Source: Lysobacterales bacterium (lineage in GTDB: Bacteria; Pseudomonadota; Gammaproteobacteria; Xanthomonadales; SZUA-36). From it: a stretch of 10,772 nt of DNA. The stretch is taken from contig JARFQZ010000249.1 of the NCBI GenBank assembly GCA_029287515.1, forward strand, positions 1 through 10,772, written 5' to 3'. Every line of letters starts with the position of its first letter. Position 1 is the first letter of the stretch. A model generated the notes under the pieces. It was given only the letters and a program-made list of their open reading frames with translations, had not been told where the DNA came from and did no database searches. The translations under genes and the position numbers were made by a program. Positions 1-5,951 of this stretch are shown in pieces.

Positions 1-1038
1 ACCCATCGCGACATGGGCCCGCGCGCCCGTTACGTCGGTTCGGACGTGCCCTCCGAGAGCCTGATGTGGCAGGACCCGATTCCGCAACTGGAGCACGAAC
101 TCGTAGACGCCAATGATATGGCCGCTCTGAAGGCCGAAGTCCTTGATTCCGGATTGAGCGTGTCCGAACTGGTCCGGACCGCCTGGGCCTCGGCCGCCTC
201 TTTCCGTGGCTCCGACATGCGCGGCGGCGCGAACGGCGCCCGGGTGAGACTCGCCCCGCAGCGTGACTGGGAAGTCAATAATCCCGGGGAACTCGAAAAG
301 GTTCTGTCCACCCTGGAGCGCATCCAGGCCGACTTCAACAAGGCCCGGAAGGGTGGTAAGCAAGTTTCACTTGCCGACCTGATCGTCCTGGGTGGAGCGG
401 CTGGAATTGAGCAGGCCGCACGTGGAGCCGGTTACAACCTCACGGTCCCCTTCATTCCCGGGAGGATGGATGCCTCGCAGGAGCAAACCGACATCGAATC
501 CTTCGCAGTGCTCGAACCGAAAGCCGACGGGTTCCGCAATTATTACGGTGAGGGCAATTTCCGTTCGCCTGTCAACATGCTGGTCGACAAAGCAAACCTG
601 CTTAACCTGACGGTGCCCGAGATGACGGTCCTGGTGGGCGGCATGCGGTCTCTGGACGCCAACACCGGCGGGGCCGGACACGGCGTGTTCACGAGCCGGC
701 CCGGCGTACTGAGCAGCGACTTCTTCGTGAACCTCCTGGATATGTCGACCAAGTGGACCAGGTCAGAAACATCAGAGGGTATCTACGAGGGACGTGACCG
801 CGAGACCATGGAACTCAAGTGGACCGCCACGCCGGTTGACCTGGTGTTTGGATCTGCAGCAGAACTGCGGGCCATAGCCGAAGTCTACGCAGCCAACGAC
901 GGCCAGGAGATGTTCATGCGTGATTTTGCCAAAGCCTGGGCCAAGGTAATGACGCTGGACCGGTTTGACGTGGATTCCTCCATGCAGACGGTCGCCCTGG
1001 AGCGTCTTGACGGCGAGGTGGCTGACACGGCGCCCTGA
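1..1038 (+). CDS. katG: Catalase-peroxidase KatG, C-terminal part (5' end outside window)
   Basis: KatG is a bifunctional haem enzyme that breaks down hydrogen peroxide by catalase and peroxidase reactions. The frame is open from base 1, beginning Thr-His-Arg-Asp-Met-Gly-Pro, a conserved KatG stretch near the join of the two haem-peroxidase-like domains. The 345 residues present are therefore roughly the C-terminal half of a protein usually about 730 residues long. The conserved late motifs RGGANGARVRLAPQ, HGVFTSRPG, DFFVNLLDM, YEGRDR and VDLVFGS are visible. The catalytic domain with the haem-ligand histidine and the Met-Tyr-Trp adduct lies upstream and cannot be assessed. Most KatG proteins stop shortly after the LDRFD motif; here about 20 extra residues follow it, ending Asp-Thr-Ala-Pro. 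A strong hairpin lies 46 bp past the stop codon. The ATG at position 13 is internal and not the start. No regulator such as oxyR is in view. Confidence 0.96.
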   Translation, partial: THRDMGPRARYVGSDVPSESLMWQDPIPQLEHELVDANDMAALKAEVLDSGLSVSELVRTAWASAASFRGSDMRGGANGARVRLAPQRDWEVNNPGELEKVLSTLERIQADFNKARKGGKQVSLADLIVLGGAAGIEQAARGAGYNLTVPFIPGRMDASQEQTDIESFAVLEPKADGFRNYYGEGNFRSPVNMLVDKANLLNLTVPEMTVLVGGMRSLDANTGGAGHGVFTSRPGVLSSDFFVNLLDMSTKWTRSETSEGIYEGRDRETMELKWTATPVDLVFGSAAELRAIAEVYAANDGQEMFMRDFAKAWAKVMTLDRFDVDSSMQTVALERLDGEVADTAP

Positions 1039-1084
1039 GCAACCTCTGTCGGGGCGGTATGAAATGACCGTCCAGGACTGCCGG

Positions 1085-1126
1085 AACGGCGGCGCCAAAA
1101 GCGCCGCCGTTCTTTCGAGGCGGCGC
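1085..1126 (+). terminator. Hairpin terminator behind katG with two alternative pairings
   Basis: A perfect 11-bp stem pairs 1085-1095 with 1101-1111 around a 5-base loop (CAAAA). A third arm, GGCGGCGC at 1119-1126, is identical to 1088-1095 and can pair instead with GCGCCGCC at 1101-1108. That gives an 8-bp stem with a 10-base loop, followed by TTTC. Position and stability fit rho-independent termination of katG, although neither plus-strand hairpin has a long T run. On the minus strand the second hairpin is followed by TTTT, so it could also stop antisense transcription. The termination role is inferred; the pairing is seen directly. Confidence 0.65.
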
Positions 1127-1190
1127 TTTCTCCTCGCCTCTCTCTTATTTGCCTGAACAAAAGCCATCGGAAGCAATCTGGTTTGTATCA

Positions 1191-1217
1191 TTGCGGCCTA
1201 TACCCTTCAGGCATAAT
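1191..1217 (+). promoter_or_regulatory. Weak candidate promoter for the membrane protein gene
   Basis: TTGCGG (1191-1196) and CATAAT (1212-1217) resemble sigma-70 -35 and -10 boxes, but the 15-bp spacer is shorter than the usual 16-18. They lie past the katG hairpins and about 60 bp before the ATG at 1278, which is a sensible place. The match is imperfect and could be chance. Confidence 0.25.
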
Positions 1218-1277
1218 CTTGAGTAAGTGCTTAACCTGACGCAGGTCGTCTCGTCTGGACAATCAAGGAGATGAGTA

Positions 1278-1799
1278 ATGAGTGACGCCTCTCAACCTGA
1301 TGTACCTGCCGCTGGATGGCGGCTCAAACTCGGCATTGGCTTGCTTGCTCTCAGTATCATTCTTCCCGTGGCAGGGGTACCACTTGTTGCCCTTGTCGGA
1401 CTGTCCGCAGGAAGAGTCGCGACCATCTCCGGTGCCCTGCTCGCGGGTGCGGAAGTGATTGGAATCGTTGCCGTGGCGGTCATGGGAAAGAGCGGTTACG
1501 CCTATATCAAGAACCACGTTTTTCGCTTCCTCAAGCAGTACGGACCACCGGCCGAGGTCGGCCGCACCCGATACACGGTTGGCCTGGTGATGTTTGCCGT
1601 ACCCTTTATCTTCGGTTGGCTTGCACCTTATGCGAGCCACCTGGTCCCCGGTTACCCCGGTAATGAATTTGCCTACGCCATTGTCGGTGACGTGCTGTTG
1701 CTGAGCAGCCTGTTCATTCTGGGCGGAGATTTCTGGGACAAGCTGCGTGCGCTGTTTGTCCACGGGGCAAAGGCCTTGTTTCCGCAGACTGCCGTATGA
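1278..1799 (+). CDS. Small four-helix inner-membrane protein, function unknown
   Basis: This 173-residue protein has four likely membrane helices at about residues 18-42, 47-69, 100-118 and 131-150. A positively charged loop (about 71-98, with YIKNHVFRFLKQYGPP and then GRTRY) separates helix pairs 1-2 and 3-4. The C-terminus after the last helix (DFWDKLRALF) is amphipathic and basic. The start is well supported: AAGGAG at 1265-1270 lies 7 bases before the ATG at 1278, and an earlier ATG at 1271 reaches a stop within five codons. The sequence resembles short proteins annotated as 'transporter suffix domain' proteins, but this is memory of the family and not a search result, and no transport function has been shown. 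It is probably transcribed alone, since katG ends in a hairpin 5' of it and the next plus-strand frame is damaged. Presence of the gene is near certain; its role is unknown. Confidence 0.88.
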   Translation: MSDASQPDVPAAGWRLKLGIGLLALSIILPVAGVPLVALVGLSAGRVATISGALLAGAEVIGIVAVAVMGKSGYAYIKNHVFRFLKQYGPPAEVGRTRYTVGLVMFAVPFIFGWLAPYASHLVPGYPGNEFAYAIVGDVLLLSSLFILGGDFWDKLRALFVHGAKALFPQTAV

Positions 1800-1874
1800 G
1801 ATTCGAGCTGAACCGCGCCCATTAGACCTGTAACGCTCGTGCAATGTGGGTTTGATTCGGTACACCCATAATGA

Positions 1875-2087
1875 TTAACCCCAACGGTTGTCAACAGGAA
1901 ACCCTGTGTTCGTGGGTTTGAGGCGTATGACCGAGCGAATGAAAACAGGGATGACTGGCTGATCGATATTCGGGGATTCAAATTTATTGAATCGCCGCAC
2001 CTGGGCCCGCGAAGGGAGGCATTTTTGCAGAAGGTCGGTTTTTTCGACGAAGATGCCGAACGGATCGGTACGGGTGCCCTATTCTGA
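1875..2087 (+). pseudogene. Open frame without a start codon, possible remnant of a small gene
   Basis: From the stop TGA at 1872 this frame is open for 70 codons up to TGA at 2085-2087. The residues look protein-like and charged, for example AYDRANENRDDWLIDIRGF and later KVGFFDEDAERIG. No ATG or GTG occurs in the frame, and the only TTG (2025) would leave 20 residues. In the +2 frame an ATG at 1871 opens 16 codons (starting MINPNGCQQE) and stops at 1921, so a single frameshift near 1905-1920 would join the two into a protein of about 72 residues. No ribosome binding site precedes 1871. The frame runs 9 bases into the end of the convergent NHL-repeat gene. I do not recognise the family. It could be a decayed gene, a sequencing frameshift or a chance open frame. 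The rest of the 279-bp gap shows nothing else beyond a 7-bp inverted repeat (GATTCAA/TTGAATC, 1975-1993) inside this frame. Confidence 0.3.
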
Positions 2088-3824
2088 GCCCGTGATTTGC
2101 TGACAAAGAACCTCGGTACCTGGAATGGCGCGTTTGATATTGATCATGCCCGCCAGTTCCTCATCGCTGATCGAGTAGCTCAGCAACGCGTTGCTGCAAT
2201 CCATGAAATCGATTGTCATCATGCCGACCGCCCGGGTCTCACTCGTTTGCGGGTCATCGAAACGACCGCCCAGTGTCTCGTACACCACGATATCCGCGGC
2301 CGAATCGACCAAGGGACCCTGTGCAGTCAGCCAACGCTGGCCGGAGTCACTGTCCCCGCCATAGGTGAACCAGGCCACGAAGATGAAATCTTCGCCTTCG
2401 GGATTGGCGTGAGCATCGATCAGAAAACCTTGTCCAGGCGTGTTCTCGTCATACCATGCACCATCCCGGCCGTCATTCGGCTGCAGGGATCCTGTGAAAT
2501 TTCCGTTCAGCTTCTCGCACACATTTTCGGTACCCGGTATCGCCCGCAGCAGGGGGAATGATCCCTGCAAGCCCCAACTGTCGATGACATAGGCCAACCT
2601 GCCGTTGCCGCAATCACTGAAGCTCAGGGTTGCCGTGCCTACTGGCTCGGTGCTTATTGCCTGCGGGTCATCAAATCGGCCGCCCAGGCTTTCATAGACG
2701 ACCAGGTCGGCCGTGTTGTCCGAGTAGGTACCTTGCGCGGTAAACCAGTGCTGCTCGTTTGGATTTTCAGCGGCAGCTTCGGTGAAAGTGAACCAGGACA
2801 TAAACAGGAATTTGCCCTCGGCTTCCACATCGATCAGCTGGCCCTGACCCGGGGTTTCAGGATTGAACCAGGCGCCGGCGTGGCCGGGATTGATTCCGGC
2901 AGGTTCGACGACTTCAAACAGTTGGATGCGGTGATTGTCGCTGTCGGCGACGAATATCCTGCCCTTGCTGTCAACAGCGACGCCAAGCGGATGGTTGAAC
3001 TGGCCCGGGCCGGTACCGAAGCTACCAAAAGCCCGGCAGTCACCCTGTAAACCGCATACCTGCACCCGGTGATTTTCGCGGTCGGCGACAACCAGACTGC
3101 CCTCCAGATTGAGATCCAGCTCAACCGGCCCATCGAACTGGCCCACTTCCGAGCCCTCGCTGCCCATAACGCTGCAAATGCCCTGATCATTGCAGATCTG
3201 TACCCTGCCATTGAACCGATCAGCGACAAAAATACGGTCTGCCGTGTCGACGACGATCGCGCGAGGCCAGTTGAAGGCGCCGGGGAGGGTTCCCTTGGAT
3301 CCGAATGCAGTACACACACCCTCCTGCGTGCAGGTCTGGACGCGGTAATTCCGCTCGTCCGCCACCAGTATTCGTCCGCGGTTGTCGATGGTGACATCCC
3401 CCGGAAGGTTAAAGCAGCCAAGGCAACTCCCCCACTCTCCGAATCCACCCAGCAGATCGCCATTGGAACTGAAGATCTGAACGCGGTTGGTATGAGTCTC
3501 CACCGTGTAAATCCGGTCCTGTGCATCGACCGCCACCCCGTGCGGATTTCTGAAATTGCCGGGGCCCCTGCCTCGGCGGCCGAACGCCTGGCAATTACCG
3601 AACTCGTCGCATATCTGGATGCGGTTGTTCTGGGCATCGGCAATGATCAGCCGGTCCCGGCTGTCTACGATCATTCCCAGCGGAAATTTGAATTGGCCTA
3701 CATTCTGTCCTTGCTCACCGAAAGAACGGATATGCCTGACCGTGAGAGTGTCACTGGCGAGCAGCGAGGAGTTGCCGCATCCGAGCAAACATGCGACTGC
3801 AACCGCTGTTTCAATAACCTTCAT
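2079..3824 (-). CDS. Exported NHL-repeat beta-propeller protein with duplicated C-terminal domain
   Basis: This 581-residue protein begins with a hydrophobic export signal. Leu-Leu-Gly-Cys at 13-16 could be a lipobox, or cleavage could fall near 23-25, so it may be a lipoprotein or a soluble secreted protein. Residues 31-305 are six NHL repeats of about 46 residues, each with a GxF...P...VD..g.i.VAD..N.RvQ pattern, enough for a closed six-bladed propeller. Four blades carry Cys-x5-Cys in the hairpin after RVQ (72/78, 165/171, 211/217, 257/263), and blade 3 adds a CxxC (134/137). Residues 312-436 and 452-574 are two related copies of a GAWxxxxTPGQG...WFT...TAQG...GGRFDDPQ...RAIPGT domain, each with one Cys pair (405/436, 543/574). 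Similar domains occur on secreted gammaproteobacterial proteins without a known role. No enzyme motif is visible; binding of protein, glycan or another surface ligand is inference. It takes the place where mutL often follows amiB. No Shine-Dalgarno sequence precedes the ATG. Confidence 0.9.
   Translation of the reverse strand: MKVIETAVAVACLLGCGNSSLLASDTLTVRHIRSFGEQGQNVGQFKFPLGMIVDSRDRLIIADAQNNRIQICDEFGNCQAFGRRGRGPGNFRNPHGVAVDAQDRIYTVETHTNRVQIFSSNGDLLGGFGEWGSCLGCFNLPGDVTIDNRGRILVADERNYRVQTCTQEGVCTAFGSKGTLPGAFNWPRAIVVDTADRIFVADRFNGRVQICNDQGICSVMGSEGSEVGQFDGPVELDLNLEGSLVVADRENHRVQVCGLQGDCRAFGSFGTGPGQFNHPLGVAVDSKGRIFVADSDNHRIQLFEVVEPAGINPGHAGAWFNPETPGQGQLIDVEAEGKFLFMSWFTFTEAAAENPNEQHWFTAQGTYSDNTADLVVYESLGGRFDDPQAISTEPVGTATLSFSDCGNGRLAYVIDSWGLQGSFPLLRAIPGTENVCEKLNGNFTGSLQPNDGRDGAWYDENTPGQGFLIDAHANPEGEDFIFVAWFTYGGDSDSGQRWLTAQGPLVDSAADIVVYETLGGRFDDPQTSETRAVGMMTIDFMDCSNALLSYSISDEELAGMINIKRAIPGTEVLCQQITGSE
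2103..2471 (-). repeat. Second copy of the duplicated C-terminal domain
   Basis: Residues 452-574 match residues 312-436 over the same ordered motifs: GAWYDENTPGQGFLID, AWFTYGG, RWLTAQG, VVYETLGGRFDDPQ, MDCSNA, and RAIPGTEVLC at the end. Nearly identical blocks such as GGRFDDPQ and RAIPGTE point to internal gene duplication rather than convergence. Confidence 0.8.
2517..2891 (-). repeat. First copy of the duplicated C-terminal domain
   Basis: Residues 312-436 carry GAWFNPETPGQGQLID, SWFTF, HWFTAQG, VVYESLGGRFDDPQ, SDCGNG and RAIPGTENVC in the same order as the second copy. The first copy has a slightly longer insert (EAAAENPNEQ) between the SWFTF strand and the HWFTAQG strand. Confidence 0.8.
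2910..3734 (-). repeat. Six tandem NHL repeats (propeller-coding)
   Basis: Residues 31-305 of the exported protein contain six repeat units of about 46 residues, starting roughly at residues 31, 79, 126, 172, 218 and 264. Units 1, 2, 4, 5 and 6 have the Gly-x-Phe-x-x-Pro turn; unit 3 has Gly-Cys-Phe-Asn-Leu-Pro in that place. Units 2 and 6 lack the Cys-x5-Cys pair found in the other four. Confidence 0.85.
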
Positions 3825-3830
3825 TTTCTA

Positions 3831-3836
3831 ACTATA
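3831..3836 (-). promoter_or_regulatory. TATAGT -10-like box six bases before the NHL-gene ATG
   Basis: Reading the minus strand, TATAGT (3836-3831) sits inside the 10-bp palindrome AACTATAGTT (3830-3839) and ends six bases before the ATG at 3824. If it is used as a -10 box, transcription would start at or next to the A of the ATG, giving a leaderless message; this agrees with the lack of a Shine-Dalgarno sequence. No convincing -35 box is found at 16-18 bp. The rest of the 239-bp gap up to the amiB stop shows no other clear signal. Confidence 0.3.
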
Positions 3837-4063
3837 GTTTAAAAGTCTAAAGGGGCCGCCACTGGGCGAACATGTCCGGTTCCGTCCATCAGAGATTCGC
3901 TTTGAAGCAGTGGATAAGAGCACACTTCGAATTTGAACAAATCACACCGGAGCACTCGGAGAAACATGCGTCACCGAACGATTCTGCATCCAGACGGGGG
4001 AGCATCTGTAAAAGAAATATCCGCAGCTGTTAGCTGAATAAAACCTCTTAAAAACGGTTTAAA

Positions 4064-5365
4064 TCAGGTGGTAGGAATAACCAGCTCGGCTCCGACCCGA
4101 ATCGTGTCGGACTTGAGATTATTGACCCGGCGCAGACTGTAGAGACTCACCCGGTAGCGGCTGGCAATTTCACCCAGCGTGTCGCCGCGAGTGACTTTGT
4201 AGCGGACGGGGCGACGGTTTGAAGCCAGGTAGGTGCCCGGTGGCGGACTCATATAAAAATAGTCCTGGATGCCGTCGGTGATTACCTTTGCTGTCCTGCG
4301 TTGCCAGGCGGGATCCTTCAGGCGCTTTTCTTCACTCGGATTACTGATGAACGCGGTTTCCACGAGGATGGAGGGCACGTCCGGTGATTTCAGCACCATG
4401 AAATTAGCGTGCTCGACGTGGTTCTTGTGGGTTTTACCCACCGACCGCATCGCTCCGAATACGCTGTCCGCAACAGCGTTGCTGGCTTCCATCGTTGCGC
4501 TCTGCGACAAATCGAGCAGGACGGAGGCCAGCATGTCGTCCTTGCCTTTCAGGGTCACGCCGCCAACCAGGTCAGAGCTGTTCTCGCTGGCAGCCAGGCG
4601 GCGTGCAAATTCACTACTGGCGCCTTTGCTGGACAGAACGAATACCGAGCTGCCGGAGACTTTGCGATTCTTGAACGCATCCGCGTGAATGGAAACAAAC
4701 AGGTCAGCGCGATGCTTGCGCGCCTTTTCGAAGCGGTCACGCAACGGTATGTAATAGTCACCGGTCCTTATCAGCACACCTTTCATGCCCGGCCGCGCAT
4801 CGATGGATTTCTTCAGTTCCCGCGCTATCGCCAGGACCACGTCTTTTTCGCGTGTCCGGTGTTTGCCGGTCGCCCCCGGGTCTTCGCCGCCATGGCCGGC
4901 ATCGATGGCAATTACTACGTCCCGGTCAGTCGATTGCAGCATGGCCACCTGGGTTTTTGCAGGTTTGCTGGCGGACCGGTCTCTCGAAAAAAGGTCTACG
5001 ACCAGCCGGTAACCGTAATTTCCGGTCGGGTCCAGCAGGAAACTGCGCACATCACTCCTGGTTTCCAGGTCCAGCACCACCCTGAGCGTATCGCTGTCAG
5101 GATTGCCGTGACGGACACCATCAATGACGCCACCGTGTTCTTCTTTGAAGTGCAGCCTGGCGTCCAGGCTTGATTTCTTGAGGTCGATCACGACCCGTGG
5201 CGGATTGTCCAGGGTAAAAAGCTGGTAATCGGTTCGTGAGTCCAGGTCGAGGACAGCGCGGGTTTTTTCAGGGTCGGTCCAGACGCGGAAGCCGTCGACA
5301 TCCGCTGCGAATACGGGGAAGGCAACCAGGGCGAGAATCCATGCCAGTGTTAAGCGAAACGCCAT
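4064..5365 (-). CDS. amiB: N-acetylmuramoyl-L-alanine amidase AmiB (AMIN, Amidase_3, LysM)
   Basis: This periplasmic zinc amidase cuts the bond between N-acetylmuramic acid and the peptide stem, and splits septal peptidoglycan during cell division. The 433-residue protein has a signal peptide (1-20, ending PVFA), an AMIN domain (about 22-125) expected to direct it to the septum, an Amidase_3 domain (about 150-370) and a C-terminal LysM (388-432, with RGDTLGEIASRY). Expected zinc and catalytic residues are present: His158 in DAGHGG, Glu173 in TREKD, His227 in SIHADA and Glu336 in LVETAF. The frame is open 82 codons further upstream to 5611, but that stretch is not signal-like and overlaps tsaE. 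I chose the ATG at 5365, which gives a proper signal peptide and has GGAGG at 5382-5378. It lies 112 bp after tsaE, as in the known nnr-tsaE-amiB order. In E. coli, amidases of this family are activated by LytM proteins such as EnvC or NlpD, none of which is in view. Confidence 0.95.
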   Translation of the reverse strand: MAFRLTLAWILALVAFPVFAADVDGFRVWTDPEKTRAVLDLDSRTDYQLFTLDNPPRVVIDLKKSSLDARLHFKEEHGGVIDGVRHGNPDSDTLRVVLDLETRSDVRSFLLDPTGNYGYRLVVDLFSRDRSASKPAKTQVAMLQSTDRDVVIAIDAGHGGEDPGATGKHRTREKDVVLAIARELKKSIDARPGMKGVLIRTGDYYIPLRDRFEKARKHRADLFVSIHADAFKNRKVSGSSVFVLSSKGASSEFARRLAASENSSDLVGGVTLKGKDDMLASVLLDLSQSATMEASNAVADSVFGAMRSVGKTHKNHVEHANFMVLKSPDVPSILVETAFISNPSEEKRLKDPAWQRRTAKVITDGIQDYFYMSPPPGTYLASNRRPVRYKVTRGDTLGEIASRYRVSLYSLRRVNNLKSDTIRVGAELVIPTT

Positions 5366-5397
5366 CGAAAAGATCAACCTCCGTTGTCGATGTGACA

Positions 5398-5426
5398 ATA
5401 ATGAATTGGTAATCGCGAAATTGCAA
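5398..5426 (-). promoter_or_regulatory. Candidate sigma-70 promoter and leader for amiB
   Basis: On the minus strand TTGCAA (5426-5421) and CATTAT (5403-5398) are separated by exactly 17 bp, each matching the consensus at 4 of 6 positions. Transcription would start near 5391, leaving a leader of about 26 bases that contains GGAGG (5382-5378) 12 bases before the ATG. The spacing supports both the promoter and the chosen amiB start, but it is a pattern match only. Confidence 0.4.
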
Positions 5427-5477
5427 GAGTTTTCGTTAAAAAACCGTGAGATAGATACCCATTCTAGAAACAGCTTG

Positions 5478-5951
5478 TCAGGTATTGCCTGAGGTATTTT
5501 CTGCAACTTGTTCACCCTGCTCGGAAAACGGCCGACAAATAACGAATCGCGTTTCGTCTTTTTCGCCGAACTCCAGCACCAGATCAGGCTTGGGAAGATG
5601 GTTTTTGCCACGATCAGGCCATTCGACCATCAAAACCGTGTTGGCCCCGTACAAGTCACGCAACGCCAGGTATTCCAGTTCCTCCGGATCTTCTATCCGG
5701 TACAGGTCCAGGTGCAGGATGTCCTGGCCGCCTGCCCGGTAGGTTTCCAGCAAGCCGTAGCTGGGACTCTTGACATAGCCGCTGAAGCCCAATGCATGAA
5801 TGTAGGCCCTGGCAAAGGTTGTTTTTCCCGCGCCCAGGTCTCCCTGCAGATAGATGACCAGGGGCGCTGATACCTGCGAGGCAAATTCCGATGCGAGGTC
5901 CGCCACGGCCTGCTCATCATGAACGTCCCGTAACCAGGCAATACCCGTCAT
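5478..5951 (-). CDS. tsaE: tRNA threonylcarbamoyladenosine synthesis ATPase TsaE
   Basis: TsaE is the small P-loop ATPase that works with TsaB and TsaD to place threonylcarbamoyl on A37 of ANN-decoding tRNAs (t6A) in the cytoplasm. The 157-residue protein is of usual length. It shows the Walker A motif GDLGAGKT (37-44), the SPSYGLLETY segment (62-71, often SPTF in relatives), HLDLYR (80-85) carrying the Walker B-like Asp, and VEWPDRG (109-115), a family landmark. Its ATG (5951-5949) overlaps the nnr stop codon in an ATGA arrangement, so the two are co-transcribed and probably translationally coupled; no separate ribosome binding site is evident. The C-terminal 20 residues are polar and look variable. 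tsaB and tsaD are not in the window. Confidence 0.97.
   Translation of the reverse strand: MTGIAWLRDVHDEQAVADLASEFASQVSAPLVIYLQGDLGAGKTTFARAYIHALGFSGYVKSPSYGLLETYRAGGQDILHLDLYRIEDPEELEYLALRDLYGANTVLMVEWPDRGKNHLPKPDLVLEFGEKDETRFVICRPFSEQGEQVAENTSGNT

Noticed and set aside
1263..1865. Minus-strand open frame of 200 codons opposite the membrane protein gene
   Set aside because: The plus-strand frame has a Shine-Dalgarno sequence and coherent membrane helices; the antisense product is compositionally odd.
3966..4037. Plus-strand 23-codon micro-frame (starts MRHRTILHPD) with GGAG four bases before its ATG
   Set aside because: Too short and too close to its ribosome site to separate from chance; it lies between two minus-strand genes with no other support.
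4024..4060. Possible amiB terminator: AAACC/GGTTT (4041-4060) and CAGCT/AGCTG (4024-4036) stems
   Set aside because: Both stems are only 5 bp, one has a 10-base loop, and neither is followed by a firm T run on the minus strand.
4409..5173. Plus-strand open frame of 254 codons opposite amiB
   Set aside because: Antisense shadow of a clear amidase gene, with no ribosome binding site or domain.
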